From Clostridia bacterium (GTDB lineage: Bacteria; Bacillota; Clostridia; Saccharofermentanales; Saccharofermentanaceae), in NCBI GenBank assembly GCA_024403775.1, contig JAKSRE010000011.1, positions 1-64,000 on the forward strand: DNA of 64,000 bases, in the 5' to 3' direction. Positions 51,660-60,613 of this stretch are shown piece after piece. The notes below the pieces were generated by a model, which made no database searches, was not told the DNA's origin, and saw only the letters and a list, made by a program, of their open reading frames with translations. Every line of letters begins with the position of its first letter. The stretch's first letter is position 1. A program made the position numbers and the translations under genes.

Positions 51660-51705
51660 ACTATATATAGTGTTCATTTTGTTGTGATGCCCTATATATA
51701 GTTTT
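51660..51705. promoter_or_regulatory. Pair of NrdR-type boxes
   Basis: CTATATATAG at 51661-51670 (context ACTATATATAGTGTT) and again at 51692-51701, centres exactly 31 bp apart. Paired boxes three helical turns apart of ACACWATATATWGTGT type are the known target of the NrdR repressor, and nrdG-nrdD follow. Confidence 0.75.
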
Positions 51706-51835
51706 TGTTTTATTACAAAAATGTTACAAACCTGCAACATTTGACAACCTAAAACCGCCGTGAAGCCTTGTGGGATGGGGAGTTTGAGCTTTTCGAGAGA
51801 AAAAATAATGAAACACAATATCTAGTATTTTGTTA

Positions 51836-51864
51836 TTGACATGACCACTACATATAGTTAGAAT
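51836..51864 (+). promoter_or_regulatory. nrdG promoter
   Basis: TTGACA (51836-51841), a 17-nt spacer and TAGAAT (51859-51864), close to the sigma-70 consensus. The near-palindrome ACTACATATAGT (51848-51859) lies inside the spacer and resembles a third NrdR half-box. Confidence 0.75.
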
Positions 51865-51899
51865 GTAGTAGCAAAAAAGAGAGGGGAAGGGAAAATAGC

Positions 51900-52619
51900 G
51901 TGAAAATTGGCGGTTTACAAAGATTAACGCTTCTGGACTTCCCAGGCACAGTCAGTTGCACAATCTTTACAATAGGTTGTAACTTCAAATGCCCATTTTG
52001 CCACAATGCTTTACTGGCTCTTAAGGAGAGGGAGGAAGAACTCCTCGGAATGACCGAAGAAGAAGTTTTTGAATTTCTTGAGGGCAGAAAGAAGCGTCTG
52101 GATGGTGTCTGTATTACAGGTGGTGAACCACTGCTTCAGAGTGATATCAGAGCATTTATTCAGAAGGTGCGAGCCCTGGGCTACAAGGTTAAGCTTGATA
52201 CCAACGGTTCAAATCCTGAACTTCTTGAGGCGCTTATAGATGAAGGGCTTCTTGATTATGTGGCTATGGATATTAAGAACTCTAAGGAGCGCTACAAGGA
52301 GTCAATCGGAGTTGACGGCGAACTTGGTGACAAGCTTCTTAACAACGTTATTAGAAGTGTTGAGGTTCTTAAGAAGGGTAAAGTAGATTATGAATTCAGA
52401 ACCACAGTGGTTGATGAACTTCATGAGACAGAGGATATAGCTTCCTTATGTAAATGGATTGAGGGTGCACCTCACTACTACATACAGGACTTTAATGACA
52501 GTGGCGATCTGATTGACTCTAATATGCACCAGATGCCTTATGAGAAATTAAAATCACTTCTCGATGAGGCACGAAAGACTATTCCGCAGACAGGGCTTCG
52601 CGGAACTGATGAAAAATAA
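51900..52619 (+). CDS. nrdG: Anaerobic ribonucleotide reductase activating enzyme (radical SAM)
   Basis: 239 residues. The radical SAM cluster motif CNFKCPFC (C-x3-C-x2-C) at about residues 27-34 and GGEPLLQ (SAM-binding) are present; LDFPGTVSCTIFTIGCNF is typical of the NrdG2-type activators. It uses SAM to form the glycyl radical in the reductase encoded next. Start GTG 51900 follows GGGAAGGG. Same orientation and 37 nt from nrdD, behind the NrdR-like boxes. Confidence 0.92.
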   Translation: MKIGGLQRLTLLDFPGTVSCTIFTIGCNFKCPFCHNALLALKEREEELLGMTEEEVFEFLEGRKKRLDGVCITGGEPLLQSDIRAFIQKVRALGYKVKLDTNGSNPELLEALIDEGLLDYVAMDIKNSKERYKESIGVDGELGDKLLNNVIRSVEVLKKGKVDYEFRTTVVDELHETEDIASLCKWIEGAPHYYIQDFNDSGDLIDSNMHQMPYEKLKSLLDEARKTIPQTGLRGTDEK

Positions 52620-52656
52620 TAGAAGCAAATACATAAAATTTTTTGGAGGGTGAAAA

Positions 52657-55038
52657 ATGTACGAGGTAGTAAAGCGTGACGGTAAGAACGTTGAATTTCA
52701 ATTGAGTAAGATCTCGGATGCTATTCGTAAGGCTTTCGTAGCTCAGGATAAGCAGTTTAATGAGGATATTATCAGTCTTCTTACTTTGATGGTTACTTCA
52801 GATTACCAGAGCAAGATTAAGAACGGCAGAATTACAGTTGAGGAGATTCAGGACAGCGTTGAGTCAGTTCTTCAGAGAGCAGGCTATGAGGATGTTGCTA
52901 AGGCATATATCCTTTACAGAAAGCAGCGTGAGAAGATTCGTTATATGAATTCAGCTGTTCTTGACTATAAGGAACTCGTTGACAGCTACGTTAAGATTGA
53001 TGACTGGCGTGTTAAGGAGAACTCAACAGTTACATATTCTGTTGGTGGTCTCATCCTTAGTAACTCAGGTGCTATCACAGCTAACTACTGGCTCTCAGAG
53101 ATTTACGATGACGAGATTGCACAGGCTCATCGTAATGCTGATATCCATATTCATGACCTCTCAATGCTCACAGGTTACTGTGCCGGATGGTCTTTGAAGC
53201 AGCTTATCCAGCAGGGTCTTGGCGGAATCACAGGTAAAATTACATCTTCACCACCTAGCCATCTCGCTACACTCTGTAATCAGATGGTTAACTTCCTCGG
53301 AATCATGCAGAATGAGTGGGCTGGTGCTCAGGCATTCTCATCATTTGATACATATCTTTCAGCTTTTGTTAAGGCTGAGAACCTCTCATATACACAGGTT
53401 AAGAAGGCTATTGAGTCATTTATCTATGGTGTAAATACACCAAGCCGTTGGGGTACACAGGCTCCTTTCTCAAATATCACTCTTGACTGGACAGTTCCAA
53501 ATGACCTTGCTGAACTCAACTGTATCGTTGGTGGTAAGGAGATGGACTTCAAGTACAAGGACTGCCAGAAGGAAATGGATATGATCAACAAGGCATTCAT
53601 TGAGATTATGATCGAAGGTGATGCTAACGGCAGAGGATTCCAGTATCCAATCCCAACATATTCAATCACACGTAACTTCGACTGGTCAGATACAGAGAAC
53701 AACAGACTTCTCTTCGAGATGACAGCTAAGTATGGTACACCTTATTTTTCAAACTATATCAACTCTGACATGGAGCCATCTGATGTACGTTCAATGTGCT
53801 GCCGTCTTAGACTTGACTTAAGAGAGCTTCGTAAGAAGTCTGGTGGATTCTTTGGTAGTGGTGAGAGCACAGGTTCAGTTGGTGTTGTTACAATCAACCT
53901 TCCTAGAATTGCTTACCTCTCAGCTAACGAAGATGAGTTCTTTACAAGACTTGATAAGATGATGGACATCTCAGCTCGTTCACTCAAGGTTAAGAGAGAG
54001 ACAATTACCAAGCTTTTGGATGAGGGACTTTATCCTTATACAAAGCACTATCTTGGAACATTTGCTAACCACTTCTCAACAATCGGTCTTATCGGTATGA
54101 ACGAAGTTGGACTTAATGCAAACTGGATTAAGAAGGATCTTACTTCTAAGGAGACACAGGAGTTCGCTAAGAAGGTATTGAACCACATGCGTGAGAGACT
54201 CTCTGATTACCAGGAGAAGTATGGTGATCTTTATAACCTCGAGGCTACTCCAGCTGAGTCAACAACATATCGTCTTGCTAAGCACGATAAGAAGAAGTAT
54301 CCAGATATCATTACTGCTCACGATAACAGCGGTGTGTACTATTACACAAACAGCTCACATCTCCCAGTAGGATATACATCAGATATTTTCGATGCTCTTG
54401 ATATCCAGGATCAGCTCCAGACTCTCTACACATCAGGTACTGTATTCCATGCATTCCTTGGTGAGAGACTCCCAGACTGGAAGGCAGCTGCTTCTCTTGT
54501 ACGTAAGATTGCTGAGAACTACTCACTTCCTTACTACACAATGTCACCAACATACTCAATCTGTTCTGCTCACGGCTACCTTGCTGGTGAAGTTAAGATT
54601 TGTCCAGTATGTGGTAACCTTACAGAGACACACAGCCGTATCACAGGTTACTATCGTCCAGTACAGAACTGGAATGATGGTAAGGCTCAGGAGTTTAAGG
54701 ATCGTAAGACATATGTTATCTCAACATCAATTCTTAAGCATAAGGGTCCAGCAGTTCAGGCAGTTACAGAAGAGAAGGCTACAGAAGCTACAGCTTCAAG
54801 AGCAATGCTCTTTACTACAAAGACATGTCCTAACTGTGTAATGGCTAAGAATATGCTTAACGAGCAGGGCTTCACTTATGACATCATCGATGCTGAGGAA
54901 GAAGTTGAGCTCACAAAGAAGTTTGGCGTAATGCAGGCTCCAACACTTATCATTCCTGATGGAGACTCATATAAGTCAATCCAGAACGTTTCAAACATCA
55001 GAAGATTCATCGCTGAGAGTAAGGGCGTTAAGGCGTAA
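52657..55038 (+). CDS. nrdD: Anaerobic ribonucleoside-triphosphate reductase fused to a glutaredoxin-like domain
   Basis: 793 residues. N-terminal ATP cone (VVKRDGKNVEFQLSKISDAIRKAF), glycyl-radical barrel, EATPAESTTYRLAKHDKK, then a Cys pair CPVCG and the glycyl-radical loop RITGYYRPVQNW. After about residue 705 comes an extra domain, MLFTTKTCPNCVMAKNMLNEQGF with a CPNC redox centre and QAPTLI cis-Pro loop: a glutaredoxin/NrdH-like fold. The fusion suggests electrons are delivered by a redoxin instead of formate. Produces dNTPs without oxygen. GGAGGG precedes the ATG. Confidence 0.92.
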   Translation: MYEVVKRDGKNVEFQLSKISDAIRKAFVAQDKQFNEDIISLLTLMVTSDYQSKIKNGRITVEEIQDSVESVLQRAGYEDVAKAYILYRKQREKIRYMNSAVLDYKELVDSYVKIDDWRVKENSTVTYSVGGLILSNSGAITANYWLSEIYDDEIAQAHRNADIHIHDLSMLTGYCAGWSLKQLIQQGLGGITGKITSSPPSHLATLCNQMVNFLGIMQNEWAGAQAFSSFDTYLSAFVKAENLSYTQVKKAIESFIYGVNTPSRWGTQAPFSNITLDWTVPNDLAELNCIVGGKEMDFKYKDCQKEMDMINKAFIEIMIEGDANGRGFQYPIPTYSITRNFDWSDTENNRLLFEMTAKYGTPYFSNYINSDMEPSDVRSMCCRLRLDLRELRKKSGGFFGSGESTGSVGVVTINLPRIAYLSANEDEFFTRLDKMMDISARSLKVKRETITKLLDEGLYPYTKHYLGTFANHFSTIGLIGMNEVGLNANWIKKDLTSKETQEFAKKVLNHMRERLSDYQEKYGDLYNLEATPAESTTYRLAKHDKKKYPDIITAHDNSGVYYYTNSSHLPVGYTSDIFDALDIQDQLQTLYTSGTVFHAFLGERLPDWKAAASLVRKIAENYSLPYYTMSPTYSICSAHGYLAGEVKICPVCGNLTETHSRITGYYRPVQNWNDGKAQEFKDRKTYVISTSILKHKGPAVQAVTEEKATEATASRAMLFTTKTCPNCVMAKNMLNEQGFTYDIIDAEEEVELTKKFGVMQAPTLIIPDGDSYKSIQNVSNIRRFIAESKGVKA

Positions 55039-55077
55039 AACAGATTTTTGGAAAACTCATAAATAAAACAATAAGAG

Positions 55078-55127
55078 GCCATCTCAAAAGTGATTTATTG
55101 ATTACTTTTGAGATGGCTTCTTTTTTT
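55078..55127 (+). terminator. Terminator of nrdGD
   Basis: GCCATCTCAAAAGT (55078-55091) pairs with ACTTTTGAGATGGC (55104-55117), followed by TTCTTTTTTT. Confidence 0.88.
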
Positions 55128-55150
55128 GTGGGTTCTGAGGGCGAACTGTT

Positions 55151-56017
55151 TTTTACAAATTCTTTTTGGATTGGTTTGGAATATAGTGGTTTTGGCGGTT
55201 TTTTACAAACATGTGGCCGCTTGGGAATGGGCAATATCTTAGTTTGGTTGCGAAGAATCGTGGGGATAGATGCTTTTCGAAGAAGAATTCTGCTCGAGAT
55301 TGAATTCTGGAGCAGGATTAGGATTAAAGTAGTTTGTAAAAATTAGTAAAATGCGTGTTTTTTACAAATATGGGAGGCTGATGTTTGTAAAAATGGAGGG
55401 CAGGAGTTGATTTTACAAACATGGGGAAGTTTAATTTGTAAAATTGAGGTTTTGCCCTGAATTTTACAAACGTGCCTTTGAGATCAGGTGGCAGGCAGAG
55501 GATGTTTTTTTGGATGCCCTTTATTTTTATGAGAACCGCAATATTTAGAATAATCGGAGTAAACAGAGATTATTCTAAATTTTCTTGGGGACAAGTAGCA
55601 GAGGTGTCACTGGGCTATTCGGCAATTTATAATTATCGCCAATTTTGACCAGAATTATAAATTTTTCCAAGGCCAGTTTATAATTTCCAGGGTTTAAGTT
55701 GAATTTTATAAACTCATTCTCTTTGAATTTATAATTCATAACAAAAATCACATTTTTTATAAACAAGAGTTTGATATTTGTCCTCTTCATCGACGCTATA
55801 CAGGTAGAAATCTAACTTAGGAGCCATATTCCTGCCTTTGAAGGAGCGTTTGCTGTTTATAATTTTTCTAAGATTTCCAGTAAATTATAAATCCTGCTCT
55901 CAGCAGTTTATAATTTCCCTTCTATTCTAAATAAATTATAAATCTCGCCCCAAGCAGTTTATAATTCCCGCCTATTTCCCCAATAATTATAAATTCGCCC
56001 AGCTCTAGTTCATAATT
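55151..56017. repeat. Regular alternating half-site array 3
   Basis: TTTGTAAAA-type pairs at 55333/55360, 55384/55411 and 55435/55462, with degenerate members at 55151, 55175 and 55201; one TTTAGAATA pair at 55544/55571; TTTATAATT pairs at 55626/55653, 55677/55704, 55728/55755, 55856/55883, 55907/55934 and 55958/55985, and a single left arm (TTCATAATT) at 56009. Gaps are 18 nt within and 15 nt between pairs. Several spacers are recognisably related to those in array 1. The remaining intergenic sequence up to 56211 holds only the promoter of the next gene (TATAAT at 56171). Confidence 0.92.
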
Positions 56018-56211
56018 TCTACTCCCCCCTAAAAAACTCGCGAAATAATAAAATGTTGCAATAAAACCACACTGCTTCCAATACCCCAAAATAAAATCAT
56101 ACTTTTACCCCTCCAGCCGATTCCTTTTACAAGAGGATTTTTCTTACATAGTTAAGATAGAAATCTGTGTTATAATAGCCGTAGTTTTTGTTCTTTAAAG
56201 GGGTAACTCGA

Positions 56212-57021
56212 ATGTATACATTAGAAGAAATACATGATATCAGCTATGATTTTCTTGTTGAGTTAAATACTATCTGCCGTAAGCATGATATTGATATTAT
56301 GCTTGATAGTGGTACCCTTCTTGGCGCTGTCAGAGAAAAGGATTTCATACCATGGGATGACGACGTTGATTTAGTAATCAAGCGTTCTGATTATGATAAG
56401 TTTATAAAAGTTATCTGTGATGAATTGAGCGACAAGTATGAATTTCTGCCAACTTCGGCATATAATGGACATTTCTTCGATTTTGCTCCTCGTTTTATTT
56501 ATAAGGAAGGCTTCCTTCGTAATGAGACAGAAGAGGACAAGGCATATAACAATATGCAAAATCGTGTAGCTTTCGATCTTTTTATTCTCGAGAACTGCCC
56601 TGATAATGAGTTAATCCATAAGCTCTATGTGTTTATGCTTAAGATGCTTTATGGTATGGGAATGGCGCATCGTGTAAGTCTTAAAGTGGAGAAACATTCT
56701 TTCGTGGATCGCATGAGAATTATGGTGCTCACCACGATGGGAAAGTTTTTTAGTTTGAAGTCCATTTTCGCGATGTTTGATAAGCTTTCTAATAAATGTA
56801 ATAAAAAGGATACTGCACGTTACTGGATTCCAACCACAATTCTTAAGGAAATCCACCTTACATATGATAAGAAATGGTACGAGGGTACTTCTGAATATCC
56901 TATAAGAGATACGAGCTTTAAGTGTCCAAAGGATTCTGATGCTGTGCTTAAAAATCTTTACGGACCAACTTATATGACTCCGCCTCCTGTTGAAGAGCGC
57001 GTGTCTATGCACATGGAGTGA
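56212..57021 (+). CDS. LicD-family phosphotransferase
   Basis: 269 residues from ATG 56212, with AAAGGGG upstream. LNTICRKHDIDIMLDSGTLLGAVREKDFIPWDDDVDLVIKRSDYDKF is the complete LicD core, with the nucleotidyltransferase-like DDDVD metal site. LicD proteins move phosphocholine or related phospho-groups onto glycans of teichoic acids or capsules. The flippase gene starts 4 nt after its stop, so both serve surface polymer assembly. A TATAAT at 56171 is a good -10 for this two-gene operon. Donor and acceptor are unknown. Confidence 0.9.
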   Translation: MYTLEEIHDISYDFLVELNTICRKHDIDIMLDSGTLLGAVREKDFIPWDDDVDLVIKRSDYDKFIKVICDELSDKYEFLPTSAYNGHFFDFAPRFIYKEGFLRNETEEDKAYNNMQNRVAFDLFILENCPDNELIHKLYVFMLKMLYGMGMAHRVSLKVEKHSFVDRMRIMVLTTMGKFFSLKSIFAMFDKLSNKCNKKDTARYWIPTTILKEIHLTYDKKWYEGTSEYPIRDTSFKCPKDSDAVLKNLYGPTYMTPPPVEERVSMHME

Positions 57022-57025
57022 TTCG

Positions 57026-58342
57026 ATGGATTCTGTATATAAGTTTTTTCTCGATTCAAAAGACAGAGATAGGTCAGGGGTAATCTGGAATACCGCGGCC
57101 AATATGATTTTTGGTTTTCAGTCTCTTCTCATAAATATTGTTCTTCGTATGGTCGTTGATTTGTCGATGAGCGGAATTTTTACTATCGGCTTTTCGAATG
57201 CGACTCTGTTTTTGATGATTGGAAAATACGGAATGCGTGACTATCAGGTGTCCGACATTAATGAGAAATTTAGTTTCTACGACTATCGCTCTGCCAAGTA
57301 TTTTACGACATTTCTGATGATTGTTGTGTCGCTTATTTATACGACATATGCGAGCATAAATAATTCCTATTCGCTTTTTAAGGCGACCGCCATGATTCTT
57401 ATCTGTTTCCTTAAAACACACGATGCGATTGAGGATGTATATTATTGTCATTATCTTAAAAATAAGCGCCTCGATATTGCTGGTAAACTCATGTTTACTC
57501 GCCTTATGCTTACCATTGTGGCATTTTCTATTGCTATAGTTATCAGCAGAAATCTCGTTGTTGCTCTTGTTGTGGCAAATATTGTATCGCTTTTTCTTCT
57601 CGTGTTCTCTATCGTGAGAATTTTTCCTAGATCTGAAGTTAAGGACTGCGATCTTAAAATGTTTTCCAATAAGAGAAGCAGCGGTTCAGCACCAATGCCA
57701 AAGGCAAAAATTCGCAGTATTCTCTCTGTAGGATTCCCATTATTTCTTGGAGTTTTCCTAGCATATTATGTTACAGCTGCCTCGAAAATCGCAGTTGATT
57801 CACAAATGAATGATGACATCATGGCTATCTACGGCTTCCTTACTATGCCACTTTTTGTAATAAGTCTTATGAATACAATCATCTTCACACCACAAATGCT
57901 TGGTGTTGTTAACTCCTGGGAGAAACGTGATTTAAAGGCATTCTTTAAATCAATGTGGCGCCAGATTTTAATTATTCTTCTATTAACTGTTGCGTGTGTC
58001 TGCGGCGCATGGCTTCTCGGTGTGCCTGTCTTATCAATAGTGTTTAATACTGATCTTGCACCATATAAGACTGAACTTCTAATTCTTCTTGTAGGTGGAG
58101 GATTACTTGCTTTATCAGAATTTTTGGTAATTATGGCCACGCTTATTAGATTTCAGAAGGCTACTGCAATTGGATATATCATTGGTGGTGTCTGTGCATT
58201 TTTTGTAAGTACACCAATGGTAAAACATTATGGAATTCGTGGTGCTGCAAATTCTTATGTTCTTCTCACAGGACTTTTGTGTTTGTGTTTCAGCATTATT
58301 TTTGCAATCGGATACAAAAAGCGCGTAAGCGAGAAGGTATGA
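57026..58342 (+). CDS. Polysaccharide flippase-like membrane protein (MVF/Wzx superfamily)
   Basis: 438 residues from ATG 57026, using GGAG that overlaps the LicD stop. Twelve or more membrane helices in two halves; the start RSGVIWNTAANMIFGFQSLLINIVLRMVV is typical of the polysaccharide-transport/Wzx group. It would flip lipid-linked oligosaccharides outward. Coupled with LicD. The glycan carried could be that of the 34-45 kb operon, which has no flippase of its own. Confidence 0.82.
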   Translation: MDSVYKFFLDSKDRDRSGVIWNTAANMIFGFQSLLINIVLRMVVDLSMSGIFTIGFSNATLFLMIGKYGMRDYQVSDINEKFSFYDYRSAKYFTTFLMIVVSLIYTTYASINNSYSLFKATAMILICFLKTHDAIEDVYYCHYLKNKRLDIAGKLMFTRLMLTIVAFSIAIVISRNLVVALVVANIVSLFLLVFSIVRIFPRSEVKDCDLKMFSNKRSSGSAPMPKAKIRSILSVGFPLFLGVFLAYYVTAASKIAVDSQMNDDIMAIYGFLTMPLFVISLMNTIIFTPQMLGVVNSWEKRDLKAFFKSMWRQILIILLLTVACVCGAWLLGVPVLSIVFNTDLAPYKTELLILLVGGGLLALSEFLVIMATLIRFQKATAIGYIIGGVCAFFVSTPMVKHYGIRGAANSYVLLTGLLCLCFSIIFAIGYKKRVSEKV

Positions 58343-58395
58343 TGTATTAATCTATTCTGGTACACACTTCATCTTTACAGAAAAAATACAATAAT

Positions 58396-58423
58396 AGAGC
58401 CCCGCTATTTCTAACGGGGCTCT
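58396..58423. terminator. Terminator after the flippase gene
   Basis: AGAGCCCCG (58396-58404) pairs with CGGGGCTCT (58415-58423). Downstream sequence is A/T-rich rather than a clean T-run; an A-run upstream could make it work for the opposite strand too. Confidence 0.7.
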
Positions 58424-58586
58424 AATAATACAAACTTAAATTCTAAATAAAGAGGTTTTTCTTTTCTTTTATGATTTCATTATAAATATCAATTTAGTGT
58501 TTGTTAGGGAGCATTTGTTAATAAAAAAAGAACAAAAACGCCAAATGCCACAATTTTGAACATTTTTATCATAAAAGTACACACTT

Positions 58587-59057
58587 TTAGTTCAAAAGTG
58601 CTATTCCAAGGTTCAAATAGCCTGCAAATGTGAGCCAAATGAGATATGGAATTGTGAGGATAAATGCAAAAGCTGATACTTTGCGATAGTTTTGTGCCAT
58701 TTTATAGACAAGAAACCAGAGAAGAACAAGAAGAAGAAAGGCGACCAGATACTGTTCCATATTAAAGAAGACTATAGACCAGCTAAAGTTAACAATTAAC
58801 TGAAGGATGTAGAAAACAAGGCCGCCTACACGAGCGGAGTCTTTGGTGTTCTTTCTGAACATTAGAAAACTTCCAAGTCCCATGAAGATATAAAGGATTG
58901 TCCAGGCTACAGGGAAGAGCCAGGAGGGCGGGGCCAGCGGTGGCTTTGACATTGTGTCAAACTGAAGCATGGCGGAACGTGTAAAATTACTGACCAGAAA
59001 GCCACCGAGTAAAGGTATGGCGATTGCGATAATGAGTTCTATGATTTTGCGCAACAT
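58587..59057 (-). CDS. tspO: TspO/MBR-family membrane protein
   Basis: 156 residues with five membrane helices. Family motifs: KPPLAPPSWLFPVAWTILYIFMG, LQLIVNFSWSIVFF and PYLIWLTFAGYLN. TspO proteins bind tetrapyrroles and cholesterol-like ligands and take part in stress signalling. GAAAGGAG precedes the ATG. The 180-bp leader between this gene and the superoxide-reductase gene can form two hairpins, the second followed by TTTTTATT directly before the ribosome site. Confidence 0.92.
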   Translation of the reverse strand: MLRKIIELIIAIAIPLLGGFLVSNFTRSAMLQFDTMSKPPLAPPSWLFPVAWTILYIFMGLGSFLMFRKNTKDSARVGGLVFYILQLIVNFSWSIVFFNMEQYLVAFLLLVLLWFLVYKMAQNYRKVSAFAFILTIPYLIWLTFAGYLNLGIALLN

Positions 59058-59077
59058 ATAAATATCTCCTTTCGAGA

Positions 59078-59163
59078 ATAAAAACCACCCGGATGTTTAT
59101 AAGAGAAAGTGGGAGAGAGAATCTTAAAACATCCGCGTGGTAATATCAGCCTTTAAGAATTCG
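59078..59163 (-). promoter_or_regulatory. Possible attenuator leader of tspO
   Basis: On the minus strand ACCACGCGGATGTTT pairs with AAACATCCGGGTGGT across a 25-nt loop and is followed by TTTTATTC, just before GAAAGGAG and the tspO ATG. A second stem is formed by AAGAATTCGG (59154-59163) and CCGAATTCTT (59229-59238), which begins at the previous gene's stop. Confidence 0.5.
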
Positions 59164-59236
59164 GAGTAACCTTTTGTAACGGCTGGGTGATTACTTTGGC
59201 CTCTTTAGACATCGTGATCGAATACTGCCCGAATTC

Positions 59237-59617
59237 TTATTCCGTCTTCCAGAGTCCGTGAATATTGCAATAGCAGTAGACACTTAGGACCTCGTCATCC
59301 GGAGCCACGTGAAACTCGACAACCGGCTCATCACTATCGGAGAGCTCAACCCGCTGGCAGCCATTTTTGGTGTGAAGGAGTATCCACTTAATATGGTGCT
59401 GCGGGCTCATAGGATGAGCCAATTTGCCCACTCGAACAGTAATGACATTGCCTCTTCTCGAGTAGACTGGTAGATGGTGCTCCCCGTTTTCTTCTTCAGA
59501 GGTGTGGGGAATCAATTCTGTCATCTCTGTCATGCAGCATGTAAACGGAAGATCCTTGTCTTCAATGACGTTTATCAGCTGACCACAGATCGAACAAATA
59601 AAAAAGCGTGAATTCAT
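59237..59617 (-). CDS. Desulfoferrodoxin-like superoxide reductase
   Basis: 126 residues from ATG 59617. An N-terminal desulforedoxin-type centre (FICSICGQ and FTCCMTEM) is followed by the superoxide-reductase domain: HHLPVYSRRG, KLAHPMSPQHHIKWI and CYCNIHGLWK, supplying the His4-Cys iron site. It reduces superoxide to peroxide without releasing oxygen, as expected in an anaerobe. GAAGG lies upstream of the start. The metal ligands all appear present. Confidence 0.9.
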   Translation of the reverse strand: MNSRFFICSICGQLINVIEDKDLPFTCCMTEMTELIPHTSEEENGEHHLPVYSRRGNVITVRVGKLAHPMSPQHHIKWILLHTKNGCQRVELSDSDEPVVEFHVAPDDEVLSVYCYCNIHGLWKTE

Positions 59618-59798
59618 TGGAGTAACCTTCTTTCCTTGGAGTTGTCGAAGCTTCGTTGTGCCTAGAGTATATCTGGTGGGAATTTTTATTGTATGTGTCA
59701 CAAAACCGAATTTAATGTCTATCAATCTAATAAAGTGTGTTCTGCCACACCCAAACGCAAGTATAATGACCATAAATTACCAGGTGGGAGGGACTTAT

Positions 59799-60581
59799 AT
59801 GTTAGATAAAAGGAGACTTCGTGAATTATCACGCAATCTTGAACAAAATCCAGATAATTACATGAATTCTCTGCGTAATAATCTTCTGATGTATATAGGA
59901 CAAAAAGATATCACGCTCTGTGATCTTGCAAATAAGGCGGATGTCTCAGTTAACACACTTAAGACTCTGGTTTATGGATATTCTGATGACTGTCATCTGT
60001 CGACAGTTGTTAAACTGGCAAGAGCTTTAAATGTTAGTGTTGATGAATTGATTGGAAGTGGAACGCTGGCGCCTCAGACCTGTGAGACTCTCCAGATTAT
60101 AAGGATGCTCCCTGAGAGTTTTACTCACTTTGTAAGGTGGGCTACGCACTATCATTATGATATGCTTAATTCAAATAAAGTTTCTGTTAAGTCCGTTGAG
60201 CTTATGACTCCAAAGATAACGGAGCATGGAAATCTTAAAGTATCCAGTAACTTTGACGTAATAGATATATCTGATGTGAATCCTAATGTAAGAGCTAAAA
60301 TTTTTATGGGAATTAAGATACCGAATTCACATTATGCACCAAGTTACTTCGAAAATGATGTTGTTTTTATAGCAAACGACAGAGATGCAAGACCAGGTGA
60401 GAATGTGGTAGTATCTATCTCGGACTGTATGTGGATTCTGGAGAAACGCATGGAGGCCGTTGGAGGTCAGCTTAAAGTATCCTATTATTCAATAAGGGAT
60501 AATCGCTTATTTGCCAAAGAAGAAGAGATTCAGCTTGTGGTCGGATATATAGCGGAAGTAAAGCATCTTCCTCAAGAATAG
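59799..60581 (+). CDS. XRE-family regulator with S24/LexA-like C-terminal domain
   Basis: 260 residues from ATG 59799, with GGGAGGG upstream. Helix-turn-helix at about 25-85 (ITLCDLANKADVSVNTLKTLVYG, then LARALNVSVDELIGSG). The last 120 residues (IKIPNSHYAPSYFENDVVFIANDRDARPGENVVVSI) resemble the beta-rich S24 peptidase fold of LexA/CI proteins; I cannot see a confident catalytic Ser-Lys pair, so it may sense without self-cleavage. It diverges from the desulfoferrodoxin gene and may control it. Confidence 0.75.
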   Translation: MLDKRRLRELSRNLEQNPDNYMNSLRNNLLMYIGQKDITLCDLANKADVSVNTLKTLVYGYSDDCHLSTVVKLARALNVSVDELIGSGTLAPQTCETLQIIRMLPESFTHFVRWATHYHYDMLNSNKVSVKSVELMTPKITEHGNLKVSSNFDVIDISDVNPNVRAKIFMGIKIPNSHYAPSYFENDVVFIANDRDARPGENVVVSISDCMWILEKRMEAVGGQLKVSYYSIRDNRLFAKEEEIQLVVGYIAEVKHLPQE

Positions 60582-60613
60582 TCAGGTGACGGATCTGGGA
60601 GAATTACTTACTA

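Noticed and set aside
51706..51835. Cobalamin riboswitch upstream of nrdG
   Set aside because: No B12-box-like conserved core could be found; the region shows NrdR-like boxes and a normal promoter instead.
55098..55346. 82-codon frame after nrdD
   Set aside because: It begins inside the nrdGD terminator and runs into array 3; no family similarity, so not a gene.
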